DNA of 64,000 nucleotides from Elizabethkingia miricola (GCF_001675285.1 NZ_LSGQ01000003.1:124001-188000), one strand, 5' to 3'. Numbered from the stretch's first letter, positions 27,185 through 36,677 are shown. A program made the numbers and translations. Notes: generated from the letters alone by a model not told the origin.

Positions 27185-27376
27185 AATAAAAGGTTTTAGT
27201 TAATACTCAGTGAATTTGTACAGTCCAGAAATGGAATGTGTTTATATAGTGTAAGTTACTAAAATATAAATAAAGCCTTTTATGGTTATTTTTATAATAA
27301 ATTGAAAGATTCGGTGTTTAGAGTTTGTTTTTTGATTAATTTAGTTCAAAATTTTATTAGGTAAAATACCCATGTT

Positions 27377-28180
27377 ATGAAGAAGTTATTATCAATATTC
27401 CTTATCAGTAGCGTAGTTACAGCTTATGGTCAAAAAATAAGTGACTTTCAGTATATCTATGTTCCGAAGACGTTTGAGAAAGAAATGAACAAATATGATC
27501 TGAACAAGCAACTGGTAAAAGGATTAGAGAGTAAAAATTATAAGGTTATTCAGGAGGAGAGAGAAGATTGGCCGGCAGAGTTGTTACAAAACAGATGTAG
27601 TGTAGCGCGAGCTAACCTTCTTGACAATAGCAGCATGTTTCGAAACAGAGTTATTGTAAAATTTAGTGATTGTAATGATAAAGTATTACTAGAAGCTAAA
27701 GGAATGTCTATGCAGAAAGAATTTGAAACTGGCTTTCCAGATGCTTTAGATGTTTCTCTAAGATCGGTACCTGTATCTAATCCTTCTCAGACTATCAGTA
27801 TTGTAGAAAATACGAAGAAGCCTAAAGAAGAAGTTATAGCTAAAGTTGAAAAAGTTAAAACAACAGAAGCTGTTTCTGCTCCGGTAGTAACAAAATCTGA
27901 AGTTTCTTCACCTATTGCAACAACAAATAAAGCAGAAGTATTCAGCAACGGAAAGATTAGTGTGCAGAAGATCAATATGGGATCAGGTCAGTTTATCCTG
28001 GCAAGCGGAAGCAGCTCTTCTCCATATGCAGTATTTACTGAAACCAGCAAGCAGGGTGTTTACCGTGTGAAGATGGAAAACGGTGCTACAGCTTTAGGCT
28101 ACGCAGAGAACGGAAGCTTAATCATTGAGATTCCTCAGGCTAACGATACTTATCAGAAAGAAGTCTTTCAGAAGAAATAG
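27377..28180 (+). CDS. Secreted protein of unknown function, Bacteroidota type
   Basis: 267 residues with a signal peptide (MKKLLSIFLISSVVTAYGQ). The N-terminal half (about 20-140) is a compact alpha/beta domain starting KISDFQYIYVPKTF and containing two cysteines (RCSVA, SDCND). Then comes a Pro/Glu/Lys/Val/Thr-rich linker (about 140-190) and a C-terminal repeat-like region (GSGQFILASGSSSSPYAVF). No catalytic motif is recognised and I do not assign a family. A strong terminator follows, shared with uvrC. Confidence 0.7.
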   Translation: MKKLLSIFLISSVVTAYGQKISDFQYIYVPKTFEKEMNKYDLNKQLVKGLESKNYKVIQEEREDWPAELLQNRCSVARANLLDNSSMFRNRVIVKFSDCNDKVLLEAKGMSMQKEFETGFPDALDVSLRSVPVSNPSQTISIVENTKKPKEEVIAKVEKVKTTEAVSAPVVTKSEVSSPIATTNKAEVFSNGKISVQKINMGSGQFILASGSSSSPYAVFTETSKQGVYRVKMENGATALGYAENGSLIIEIPQANDTYQKEVFQKK

Positions 28181-28189
28181 TAAAAATAA

Positions 28190-28217
28190 AAAAGCAGTGA
28201 ATTAATCACTGCTTTTT
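28190..28217. terminator. Bidirectional terminator between the secreted protein and uvrC
   Basis: Stem AAAAGCAGTGA / TCACTGCTTTT with a five-base loop and flanking A- and T-runs, serving both convergent genes. Confidence 0.9.
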
Positions 28218-30020
28218 TTATGCATTTTCGTTTCCGTTAAAGTATTCGAATACCATTTTAGCCTTGCTTTTTCCCAGAATTTCTTCCAGTGTTTCCATAT
28301 TGGCTTCACGAATCCGTTTTACCGATTTCATTTTGGACAGAAGCAATTCTATACTTTTGGGGCCTACACCCGGTATTTCTTCCAGTTCCGATTTTATAGT
28401 TGAGTTTTTTCTGCGGGTACGATGGTGCTTCACCCCAAAGCGGTGAGCTTCATCTCTTACGCGCTGCAATATTTTAAGAGTTTCCGATTTTTTATCCAGA
28501 TATAAAGGAATAGGGTCTTCCGGGAAGAAAATTTCTTCCAGCCTTTTTGCAATACCAACAATTGTTATCTTACCATATAGTCCAAGAGTTTTCAGGCTTT
28601 TTATTGCTGAGCTAAGCTGCCCTTTACCTCCGTCTATCAGGATTAACTGTGGTAAGTCTTCTCCTTCATCTAAAAGACGGCTATACCTGCGGAGAATGAC
28701 TTCTTCCATCGTAGCAAAGTCATTGGGACCTTCTACTGTTTTTACATGAAATATACGGTAATCCTGTTTACTTGGTTTACCATCTTTAAATACGACACAG
28801 GCCGACACTGGATTTGTACCTTGAATGTTCGAGTTATCGAAACCTTCTATATGCCGAGGTTCAACAGGCATGCGCAGGTTTTTCTGCATTTCTGCCATAA
28901 TGCGGTTGGTATGCCTTTCCGGATCTACAATCTGTACCTGCTTTAGCTTCTCCAGACGGTATTCGCGGGCATTCTTTTCGGAAAGTTCCACAATTCGCTT
29001 TTTGTCCCCAACCTTCGGTACAATTATTTTTGCCCCCGGGATTTCTACTGAAAGATGGAATGGAAGATAGATCTCTTTGGATTTTGAGCTAAACTTCTGA
29101 CGGATTTCTACTAAAGCTTCTTCCATAATTTCTTCGTCACTTTCCTCCAGAACTTTTTTAATTTCTGTTGTAAAAGATTGTACTATAGAACCATTGTTGA
29201 TTTTAAAGTAATTGACATAAGCCGCAGATTCGTCTGAGAAAATACCGAAAACGTCTACATCATCTATATAGGCATTTACAACCATACTGTGTGTTTGGTA
29301 GTCTTCCAGGATTTCCAGACGCTCTTTTACCATCTGAGCATTCTCGAATTCCATTTTTTCTGCAAAATGCATCATTTGATCTGTCAGATACTGCCGGGCA
29401 ATCTTATAATCACCTTTTATAATCCCACGGATGGCTTTAATTTTATCATTGTATTCTTCCTCGGATTCCAAACCTTCACATGGACCAAGGCAGTTCTTAA
29501 TATGGTATTCCAAACATACTTTGTATTTCCCGTCGTCAATTTTGTCCGGACTAAGATTGAGGTTACAGGTTCTGAGTTTGTAAATCTTCTTAATAGTATC
29601 GATCAGAATCTTTGCCTGGCGGGGCTTGGCATAGGGGCCGTAATATTCGGATCCGTCTTTTATAACGTTTCGGGTAAGAAAGACTCTGGGAAAAGATTCA
29701 TTTTTAATGCAAATCCAAGGATAGGTTTTATCATCCTTCAGCATTACATTATAATATGGATTAAGCTCCTTAATAAGATTGTTTTCCAGTAAAAGAGCAT
29801 CATACTCACTATTTACAATAGTCGTTTCAAGGCGGATTATTTTAGATACCATAATACGGGTACGGTAGCCGCCATGATTTTTATTGAAATAGGAGAGGAC
29901 TCTTTTTTTTAGATTTTTGGCCTTACCTACATATAATAAGTTGTTGTCTTTATCATAATAACGATAAACACCAGGATCTTGAGGTAAGGTTTTTAGCTGA
30001 AGTTCTAAGTTGGGATTCAC
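28218..30020 (-). CDS. uvrC: Excinuclease ABC subunit C
   Basis: Makes the two incisions around DNA lesions in nucleotide excision repair. The 600-residue protein has the N-terminal GIY-YIG nuclease (PQDPGVYRYYDK ... NLLYVGKAKNLKKRV), a UvrB-interacting UVR motif near 200-235 (FAEKMEFENAQMVKERLE), the RNase H-like 5'-incision domain (IEGFDNSNIQGTNPV, LILIDGGKGQLSSA) and tandem helix-hairpin-helix DNA-binding motifs at the C-terminus (EEIPGVGPKSIELLL). Normal length. Monocistronic; uvrA and uvrB are elsewhere. Confidence 0.97.
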   Translation of the reverse strand: MNPNLELQLKTLPQDPGVYRYYDKDNNLLYVGKAKNLKKRVLSYFNKNHGGYRTRIMVSKIIRLETTIVNSEYDALLLENNLIKELNPYYNVMLKDDKTYPWICIKNESFPRVFLTRNVIKDGSEYYGPYAKPRQAKILIDTIKKIYKLRTCNLNLSPDKIDDGKYKVCLEYHIKNCLGPCEGLESEEEYNDKIKAIRGIIKGDYKIARQYLTDQMMHFAEKMEFENAQMVKERLEILEDYQTHSMVVNAYIDDVDVFGIFSDESAAYVNYFKINNGSIVQSFTTEIKKVLEESDEEIMEEALVEIRQKFSSKSKEIYLPFHLSVEIPGAKIIVPKVGDKKRIVELSEKNAREYRLEKLKQVQIVDPERHTNRIMAEMQKNLRMPVEPRHIEGFDNSNIQGTNPVSACVVFKDGKPSKQDYRIFHVKTVEGPNDFATMEEVILRRYSRLLDEGEDLPQLILIDGGKGQLSSAIKSLKTLGLYGKITIVGIAKRLEEIFFPEDPIPLYLDKKSETLKILQRVRDEAHRFGVKHHRTRRKNSTIKSELEEIPGVGPKSIELLLSKMKSVKRIREANMETLEEILGKSKAKMVFEYFNGNENA

Positions 30021-30118
30021 AGAGTAAAATTACGAAAAAGTACTTGACGTTAATGATTTAAAAAAGGTATAAGCAAAAATTATATCTTTATCAAAAGTTA
30101 TTGCTACCAAATTATAAA

Positions 30119-30952
30119 ATGAAAAATCAGACCTTAATATTTTTATTTTGCTTTTTAGCAAGCCTCATTAAATCTCAGAAGATTGAGTTTAATGGAGAAA
30201 TTCCAATGAGATTCTTTTCTTTTAGTGGAGAGACGCTGGATAAGAGCCAGCAAAATATATATTATGAATTCTCTTTTATTAAGAGATCGAAATCCAAGAT
30301 ACAAACGATATGTATTTTAGAATTAGGCAAATCAAAATCAAAATTTTCTGATCTTAATAGTATTAAGTCTGATTCCCTCACGAAGATTTATAATACCCAA
30401 AAAAGGGTTACAAATGAAGAATTTAATAAATTGTTTCAAATGAGAGGTAAGTGGAATAATGTTTTAATAAAAGATAGGGATAATAAAACAATTATAGTTC
30501 AGGATCGTGTTCTTAACGCTTATCAATATGATGAAAAGCAGCCTGATTTTAATTGGAAACTTGAAACTGAAACTAAGATAATACTAGGATACAATTGTAG
30601 TAGAGCTACAACGCAATACCGAGGACGGAAATATGTAGCCTGGTATACTACTGAAATTCCTATTAGTAATGGACCTTATGTTTTTGAAGGACTTCCGGGA
30701 CTAATTATGGAAATAGAAGATAGTAAAGATGAGTTTCATTTTAAAGCGGTTGCAATGGATAAAATACCAAGAGAAATCTATAGAAGAAATGATAAGGAAA
30801 TTCGAATTGTTACCCGAGAGCAATTCAGAAAACTTGCAAAGGATTATCATGAAAACCCAGGTTACTATCTGGGAGAGACTTATGATGCGGCCGGGAACCA
30901 GATACGAGACAGAGGAAAGTCTATTCCCTATAATCCGATTGAAAAAGAATAA
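30119..30952 (+). CDS. GLPGLI family protein (first of a tandem pair)
   Basis: 277 residues with a signal peptide (MKNQTLIFLFCFLASLIKSQ). The GLPGLI family motif is in FEGLPGLIMEIED, preceded by GYNCSRATTQYRGRKYVAWYTTEIPISNGPY (shown split: GYNCSRATTQYRGRKY and AWYTTEIPISNGPY). Start chosen at 30119 because it begins the signal peptide. Family members are exported proteins of Bacteroidota without known function. A paralog follows after a 138-base gap. Confidence 0.88.
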   Translation: MKNQTLIFLFCFLASLIKSQKIEFNGEIPMRFFSFSGETLDKSQQNIYYEFSFIKRSKSKIQTICILELGKSKSKFSDLNSIKSDSLTKIYNTQKRVTNEEFNKLFQMRGKWNNVLIKDRDNKTIIVQDRVLNAYQYDEKQPDFNWKLETETKIILGYNCSRATTQYRGRKYVAWYTTEIPISNGPYVFEGLPGLIMEIEDSKDEFHFKAVAMDKIPREIYRRNDKEIRIVTREQFRKLAKDYHENPGYYLGETYDAAGNQIRDRGKSIPYNPIEKE

Positions 30953-31090
30953 TTTTAAAAGTATTAGAAATATTTTTTTTGTTATAAAATCTGATCAATT
31001 ATTCACTTAAAATTTATAGGAAAAATACTTCCGTAACACTAAAAAATTAGTTAAATTTAATTTTCACAAAATCAGGTTTAATAATATTAT

Positions 31091-31912
31091 ATGAATAGAA
31101 AAATTACACTTTTTATTTTCCTTTTAATCATCAATCAATATTTTACCCAAAATATTAAAGAGGAAAATATAAACAGATTCACGTATGAACTTACCTATAA
31201 AATAGATTCAACAGATTTAGGAGATGTAAGAAAAGAACTTTTTTTTCTGGATGTCTTAGGAAAAGAGTCGCGCTTTGCCAGTCAGAACAAGCTGATGAAA
31301 GATTCTGTCATTTATTCTGTTGCTGTTACCAACGATGCCGCAGCAGCGCTTTCGATGATGGGACGGATGAAAACAAAGTTTAATTATAATATTTATACTA
31401 ATCCGGATAAACAGGAACAGATGATTGTAGAGACAATTGGTATGAAGAATTATAAATATCAATTTCCACTTTCAAAAATGAATTGGAAGGTTGAAGATGA
31501 GGTTAAAAAAATAGGTGTATACAATTGCCAGAAAGCAACATTAGTAATAGGAGGCCGGAAATGGACAGCATGGTTCACACCAGATATTCCATTAAATTCC
31601 GGACCTTATAAATTTCAGGGATTACCGGGACTGATTGTTTCAGTTTCGGATGAAAAATCTCATTATTCCTTTATATTGCAGGGAAATAAAAAAGAAAGGG
31701 TACTCTTTTCCCCACTGACTATACAGCGGGTAACGGAGATAAAACCTAAAGATTTAGCAAAGCTGCGGGAAAATGCTGATGGGGTAGCAGTATTTAATAT
31801 GAGTGGATTTCAGCTAAGCCCTGAAATGCAGCGTGAAGCAGAAAAGAGGTTGAAGGAAAGAAAAAAGAAAGAAAATAATCTTCTGGAGTTAAAGCCATTT
31901 GAAGTATTTTAA
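31091..31912 (+). CDS. GLPGLI family protein (second of a tandem pair)
   Basis: 273 residues, signal peptide about 1-19 (MNRKITLFIFLLIINQYFT). The motif occurs as FQGLPGLIVSVSD, again preceded by a Cys-containing GVYNCQKATLVIGGRKWTAWF and SGPYKF. It shares the layout of the preceding paralog, but its N-terminal half has a different sequence. The C-terminal region is Lys/Arg/Glu-rich (REAEKRLKERKKKENN). Function unknown; probably secreted or periplasmic. The tandem arrangement suggests duplication. Confidence 0.88.
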   Translation: MNRKITLFIFLLIINQYFTQNIKEENINRFTYELTYKIDSTDLGDVRKELFFLDVLGKESRFASQNKLMKDSVIYSVAVTNDAAAALSMMGRMKTKFNYNIYTNPDKQEQMIVETIGMKNYKYQFPLSKMNWKVEDEVKKIGVYNCQKATLVIGGRKWTAWFTPDIPLNSGPYKFQGLPGLIVSVSDEKSHYSFILQGNKKERVLFSPLTIQRVTEIKPKDLAKLRENADGVAVFNMSGFQLSPEMQREAEKRLKERKKKENNLLELKPFEVF

Positions 31913-31930
31913 TAGATGGCTATCAAAAAA

Positions 31931-31959
31931 TGTCATCCTGAGCCCAGCTCAGGATGACA
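31931..31959 (-). terminator. Long perfect hairpin, terminator of the helicase-nuclease gene
   Basis: Perfect 13-bp stem TGTCATCCTGAGC / GCTCAGGATGACA with a CCA loop. On the minus strand it is followed by T6, so it can terminate the gene ending at 31999. The stem core GTCATCCTGAGC is like the dispersed intergenic repeat seen in many Bacteroidota genomes (from memory). Confidence 0.65.
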
Positions 31960-31998
31960 AAATAAAATATTCATGGATTTTTTTGAGATAATCTCTTC

Positions 31999-34900
31999 TT
32001 ATATATATAACACTTCTACTTTCCAGACTTTTTCTCCGGATTTTTCTAATGCCTTTTTATAGATATCGATCTGGGCTTCATATTTTTCACGTTCAGCTCC
32101 CGTTTTAAAGTCTATAATAATCCAGCCTTCAGGTGCTTTTAACAGACGGTCGGTACGTAACAAACGGGATTCTCCCTTATCAGAAAACAGAATGTCCCGT
32201 TCATTAATAACTTCATAATGACCATCGAAATACTGTGGATAGGCTTCAAATAATTTATTCAGTCTAATCTGTACAGCTTCAAATTCAGCCTGAGTAATAG
32301 TTCCGTCCAATAAATATTGTTTCAGAACATATGGCGCGTCATCTTTCGTAACAACTTTTTCCAGAATCTGGTGAGTGAATATACCCGTTTTTACACTTTC
32401 ATTTCGTTCCTGATAACTTTTGGAAGGTGTCGCAATTTTTATTTCAGTACTGAAAGTTTCATCAGAAGCCCTTAACGAACCAATGTGAAGATCCTGCCCG
32501 GTATGCTGTTTTGTTTTTTTATGCTGTTTTAGCAAATGCTTCTCATCTGTTTCGAAAAAATCGAAACTATCCTCGTCAGTATTCTTTTGTCCTGCAATAA
32601 AATCATATATTTCCAAATACCCTGAAGTTTTTCCTGGCTTCTGAATATAGAAAAACATTTGCTCCACCGCTCTTGTTGTGGCTACATACTGAATACAAAA
32701 CCTGTCGATTTTATTTTTATAAGTGTTTTCTTCATTAAAAGAAGTCATGCCCTGATCATATTGTGCGAGGTCTTTATTAAAAGAAGTAAGGTTTACTGTT
32801 TGTAAAGGTTGTTCTCTGGAATCCGAAATGTCATACCAGTCATTAAACTGAGTATCCTTGTGGCTGTTTCTCATAGGAAGGAAAACCACAGGGAATTCAA
32901 GTCCTTTAGATTTATGAATTGTCATCAGGTTAATGGCATCCGTGTTTTCTGAAGCCTGAATACTTATGGAGTGCCCCTCTTCCTGCCAGTATTGAAGGAA
33001 ATCTTTTAGGGTGGCCGCCATATTTTGGAAGAAGCCATATAAAAGTTCCAGAAAATTGATGAGGTAATCGGTCTCCTTTCCTTTTACAGAGAATTCCTGT
33101 AAAATACTTTCGATAAAACTATAGGTATTGAGATTTGGAATATCGGAAGTAAGCTTCAGTTTGTATTTTTCCTCTACTTTCTCTTGCAGGGACGAGGTGT
33201 TTTCGGCCAATAGAATATCGGAAAGTTCTGCACTGAAGTCTTCAATACTTATACGGCCTGACTTATTCAGATAATAAAGGCAAAGAACCAGGTATCTTCT
33301 GTTTTTCGGAAACGAGTACCATAGCAGATACTGGATAACAGCATTGATGGTTGAAGAAAGATCCAGTGTTAATCCTTTTTCTGAAATAGTCCGGATAAAT
33401 TGTTTTTCATTTTTATAATCTACTTCCAGAGCTGAAAGCGACTGGGAGAACTTCAGAATATCATTATTACCTCGGCATAAAATGGCAATATCCGAAAAAC
33501 TAAAACCATTGTTCAGGCATTCCTGAATATCATTTTTCATTTTTTCGGCAACATCGTCAAAGAAAACATCTGCACTATTGTTTTCCACAAGGTTTATTTT
33601 TACGCGGCCTGCATTCTCAGAATGTGGTCTCTGCTGCGCCAGAGTACCAAATATGTCGCGGTAATCTTCCTCTACAAAATCAGAAAGATACTGGTATAGT
33701 TTGTTGTTAAATTCTACAATGTTATAACTACTTCGGTAATTATGCTCCAGATTATGAATGTCCGCATATTTGGGAGTCTCTTCCTTTTTATTAATAATGT
33801 CCAGCATCAATTGCGCATCTCCGCCCCGGAACCTGTATATACTTTGCTTTGGATCGCCTACAAGAGTAAAACTGGTATTTTCTTCGGAAAGAATATGATC
33901 CCGAAGAGGAAGGAAATTCTGCCATTGTAGAAATGAGGTATCCTGAAACTCGTCGAAAAAATAATGCTGATATTGCTCACCAACTTTTTCGTATATAAAT
34001 GCAGAAGGTTCGTCGCGAAGTTGTTCGTTGATTAATACATTGAAGCGGGAGAGCATTAGTAAGTCATTCTCATCTTCAATAAATTTTAGCTGGTCCTGTA
34101 TCTCTTTATTTACTTTCAGCGGAAGGAGGGCTGTATGGATCTTCTTCTTCTTCTCTATTTCCAGATGATTATGGATAATATTTTTTCTGTTATCCAGCAG
34201 GATAGGGAGGATAGCAGCGATTTCATCTGCACGGTTTTTAGATTTGGCACCGGACAGCTTATTGTAGTTTTCCAAAGCTTTTTCTTCCGAGTTGGTAGGA
34301 AGGGCAGGGGATTCGGTATTCAGATATTTCTCAAAAAAGACAGCAATACTGTTTACTTTACCACCGGCAAAGTCTTCTGTTAACAAATCGCGGGATTTTA
34401 TGAGTTCAATAGACGAAAGAGCTCTTTCTTTAGCATCTTTCATCAGTTGTTTTATTTCTTTCCTCAGCTTTTCTTTTTCATCAGAATAAGCATCCCAGTC
34501 AAAATTCTTATTCTTTCCTAAGGTAAAATAATGAATATCACTATTGAAGTTCTTTGCACTGTCGAATAAGGTCTTCTGTAGATTTTCCCGCTTCTGATTA
34601 TCCAGATTGTAGTTGACATAATCCATAAATGCTACAGAAAGCTGTTCGTTATCACCAATTTTGTCCAGTGTCTGGTCTACGGCTTCCAGAAGAAAGGGGG
34701 CAGCATTAATTTCCAGATTAAAATTCTGGGGCAATCCCAGTTCGTAAGCGAAAGAGCGAATTAATCTGGTGTTGAATTTATCAATAGTACTAATATTCAG
34801 TGCTGAATAATGGTGGAGGATGTAATCCAGTAAATTTTTGGATCTGTAATGAAGGTCTTCAAGAGTCAGGTGAATACCTTCTGCTTTCAATTCTTTCTGA

Positions 34901-35130
34901 ATATCAGTCAATGCCTGAATATCCATATAACGATCCGATGTGAAATCCCCAAGCCATGACAGAATCCTTTCCTTCATTTCATTGGCCGCTTTATTGGTAA
35001 AAGTAAGTGCCAGAATATTTCGGATAATTTCAGGTCTGTTATTGCGTAGGCAGATCTTCAGGAGATTTTTGATAAGACTATAGGTCTTCCCGGAGCCTGC
35101 AGAGGCATTTATAACGGTATAAGTGTTCAT
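31999..35130 (-). CDS. UvrD/RecB-like helicase-nuclease (AddA-type)
   Basis: 1043 residues, consistent with the AddA/RecB class that processes double-strand DNA ends for recombination. Walker A ASAGSGKT is at residues 9-16 and Walker B/motif II is in YFFDEFQDTSF (about 390). Superfamily 1 motifs continue with VGDPKQSIYRFRGGDA, HNLEHNYRSS, NLMTIHKSKGLEFPVVF and YVATTRA. The C-terminal end holds a PD-(D/E)xK-type nuclease with IIDFKTG. A companion AddB-like gene is not adjacent: the neighbours are GLPGLI and rpsU genes. Motifs look complete, so it should be an active motor. Gene symbol is withheld because the partner is not visible. Confidence 0.88.
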   Translation of the reverse strand: MNTYTVINASAGSGKTYSLIKNLLKICLRNNRPEIIRNILALTFTNKAANEMKERILSWLGDFTSDRYMDIQALTDIQKELKAEGIHLTLEDLHYRSKNLLDYILHHYSALNISTIDKFNTRLIRSFAYELGLPQNFNLEINAAPFLLEAVDQTLDKIGDNEQLSVAFMDYVNYNLDNQKRENLQKTLFDSAKNFNSDIHYFTLGKNKNFDWDAYSDEKEKLRKEIKQLMKDAKERALSSIELIKSRDLLTEDFAGGKVNSIAVFFEKYLNTESPALPTNSEEKALENYNKLSGAKSKNRADEIAAILPILLDNRKNIIHNHLEIEKKKKIHTALLPLKVNKEIQDQLKFIEDENDLLMLSRFNVLINEQLRDEPSAFIYEKVGEQYQHYFFDEFQDTSFLQWQNFLPLRDHILSEENTSFTLVGDPKQSIYRFRGGDAQLMLDIINKKEETPKYADIHNLEHNYRSSYNIVEFNNKLYQYLSDFVEEDYRDIFGTLAQQRPHSENAGRVKINLVENNSADVFFDDVAEKMKNDIQECLNNGFSFSDIAILCRGNNDILKFSQSLSALEVDYKNEKQFIRTISEKGLTLDLSSTINAVIQYLLWYSFPKNRRYLVLCLYYLNKSGRISIEDFSAELSDILLAENTSSLQEKVEEKYKLKLTSDIPNLNTYSFIESILQEFSVKGKETDYLINFLELLYGFFQNMAATLKDFLQYWQEEGHSISIQASENTDAINLMTIHKSKGLEFPVVFLPMRNSHKDTQFNDWYDISDSREQPLQTVNLTSFNKDLAQYDQGMTSFNEENTYKNKIDRFCIQYVATTRAVEQMFFYIQKPGKTSGYLEIYDFIAGQKNTDEDSFDFFETDEKHLLKQHKKTKQHTGQDLHIGSLRASDETFSTEIKIATPSKSYQERNESVKTGIFTHQILEKVVTKDDAPYVLKQYLLDGTITQAEFEAVQIRLNKLFEAYPQYFDGHYEVINERDILFSDKGESRLLRTDRLLKAPEGWIIIDFKTGAEREKYEAQIDIYKKALEKSGEKVWKVEVLYI

Positions 35131-35168
35131 TAAAGAATTGAGAATTAAGGTTTAAATTTAAAAATAAA

Positions 35169-35199
35169 TTTGCGCTTTCAGAAAATTTATTTACTTTTG
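35169..35199 (+). promoter_or_regulatory. Promoter of rpsU
   Basis: TTTG (35169-35172), 19-nt spacer, TACTTTTG (35192-35199): a near-ideal Bacteroidota promoter 23 bases before the rpsU ATG. Confidence 0.75.
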
Positions 35200-35222
35200 C
35201 ATTCGAAAATGAGATGTAAAAT

Positions 35223-35420
35223 ATGTTAATAATTCCAGTAAAAGACGGAGAATCTATCGATAGAGCTCTAAAGAAGTACAAAAGAAAATTTGATAAAACA
35301 GGTGTTGTAAGAAAGCTAAGAGCTAGACAACAGTTTGTTAAACCTTCTGTGACTCATAGACAAAAGATTCAAAAAGCAGCTCACAAGCAAAGAGGCGTTA
35401 GCCAGGAAGAACAAGCATAA
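35223..35420 (+). CDS. rpsU: 30S ribosomal protein S21
   Basis: 65-residue basic protein of the 30S subunit, associated with the anti-Shine-Dalgarno region in other bacteria. The core VKDGESIDRALKKYKRKFDKTG is typical; the tail is Arg/Lys/Gln-rich. It heads the conserved rpsU-xerC-hpf group and has its own terminator-like hairpin before xerC. Confidence 0.95.
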   Translation: MLIIPVKDGESIDRALKKYKRKFDKTGVVRKLRARQQFVKPSVTHRQKIQKAAHKQRGVSQEEQA

Positions 35421-35447
35421 GCCAATTTTTCCAGGTTTATTAGATAC

Positions 35448-35489
35448 AATCACTTTCCGAATGTTTATATTTGGAAAGTGATTTTATTT
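35448..35489 (+). terminator. Terminator-like hairpin between rpsU and xerC
   Basis: Stem AATCACTTTCC / GGAAAGTGATT with a 14-base loop and T-rich sequence after it. It probably attenuates transcription from rpsU into xerC. Confidence 0.65.
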
Positions 35490-35499
35490 TATAGCTATT

Positions 35500-36390
35500 A
35501 TGACACTTATAGATAAGTTTCTCGAATATATAAGAGTTGAGAAGCGTTACTCGGAAAACACGGTTACCAGTTACAAAAAAGATCTCCATGATTTTATGGC
35601 TTTTCTCATGGATACGGAGGGGATAGAAGATACGCTACAGGTTGATAAAAAGATTGTACGGAACTTTATTATATCTCTGAATGAAAAAAAGTTTACTAAC
35701 AGGAGTATAAATCGAAAACTATCCAGCCTACGGAGCTACTATTTGTTTCTGATGAAGGTGGGAGATATAAAAGTATCACCACTGGAAGCAATAGATTCTT
35801 TAAAGTTCTATGCCGAAAAGCAGATTCCGATGTCTCAGGAAGAGATGGAGGAATTGCAGCAGGTTTTTACAGAAAAGCCGGATACCCTTACAAAAGCAAT
35901 TATCGAAACCCTTTATCAGACCGGAATGAGAAAGTCTGAATTGTGTACGCTTCAGTTTCACGATGTAGATTTTAGCAGCCGCATCCTGAAAGTACATGGT
36001 AAAGGAAATAAACAAAGACAGATTCCAATGTCTCCTGACCTGGAAAATATCCTTCAGGAATATCTTGCGGAAAGGAATTCTCTACCTGATTATAATCATC
36101 TCTTTTTCGTCAATCACAGAGGGAAGAAACTGACTGAAAAGTTTGTTTATTCCAAAGTAAACTTCTATCTTAGTTATGTTAGTTCTAAGAAGAAGAAAAG
36201 CCCGCATATGCTCCGGCATAGTTTTGCAACACATGTGCTGGATAACGGCGCGGAGATATTCGCGGTAAAAGAAATCTTAGGTCATGCTAGCCTTGCAAGT
36301 ACGCAAGTGTACACTAATGCAAGTATTGAACAGTTGAAAAAAGTGATTAACCAGGCTCATCCAAGAGCCACAAAAAAAGATGAATTATGA
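35500..36390 (+). CDS. xerC: Tyrosine recombinase XerC
   Basis: Site-specific recombinase that resolves chromosome dimers at dif with a partner recombinase. The 296-residue product has the SAM-like N-terminal DNA-binding domain (YIRVEKRYSENTV) and a complete catalytic set: Arg144 (TGMRKSEL), His236 and Arg239 (HMLRHSFATH), His262 (LGHASLAST) and nucleophile Tyr271 (QVYTNAS). It could be called XerC or XerD; the position next to rpsU and hpf fits XerC in this phylum. Its stop overlaps the hpf start (ATGA). Confidence 0.9.
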   Translation: MTLIDKFLEYIRVEKRYSENTVTSYKKDLHDFMAFLMDTEGIEDTLQVDKKIVRNFIISLNEKKFTNRSINRKLSSLRSYYLFLMKVGDIKVSPLEAIDSLKFYAEKQIPMSQEEMEELQQVFTEKPDTLTKAIIETLYQTGMRKSELCTLQFHDVDFSSRILKVHGKGNKQRQIPMSPDLENILQEYLAERNSLPDYNHLFFVNHRGKKLTEKFVYSKVNFYLSYVSSKKKKSPHMLRHSFATHVLDNGAEIFAVKEILGHASLASTQVYTNASIEQLKKVINQAHPRATKKDEL

Positions 36391-36677
36391 AAATTACTGT
36401 ACAATCCTTTGGATTAACCCCTCATGCTCCGTTAGAAGAACATATTGAGAAAAAAGTAAACAAACTGGAAACCTTCTATGACAGAATTCAGTCATGTAAA
36501 GTTCTTTTGAAAGTTGAAAATACAGCCGATAAAGAAAATAAAACAGCTGAGGTTATTTTGGATATTCCGGGGGAAGATATCGTTGTTAAGAAAACATCGG
36601 CAAGTTTTGAGGAAAGTATTGACAGTTGCGTGGATGCAGCTAAAAAGCTGTTAATCAAGAAAAAAGAAACTGCTTAG
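36387..36677 (+). CDS. hpf: Ribosome hibernation-promoting factor (short HPF/YfiA type)
   Basis: 96-residue protein that binds the 30S decoding region in stationary phase and silences ribosomes. The beta-alpha-beta-beta-beta-alpha layout with HIEKKVNKLETFYDRI and the acidic/Lys tail is typical; it lacks the C-terminal dimerisation domain of long HPF, so it is the short form. The start ATG overlaps the xerC stop by 4 bases (ATGA), indicating translational coupling. Confidence 0.93.
   Translation: MKITVQSFGLTPHAPLEEHIEKKVNKLETFYDRIQSCKVLLKVENTADKENKTAEVILDIPGEDIVVKKTSASFEESIDSCVDAAKKLLIKKKETA

Noticed and set aside
29289-29792. 167-residue plus-strand frame inside uvrC
   Set aside because: Antisense shadow of uvrC with a Phe/Leu-rich, unnatural composition and no promoter.
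30729-31010. 93-residue frame overlapping the end of the first GLPGLI gene
   Set aside because: Out-of-frame overlap with a confident gene; its sequence has no domain-like composition.
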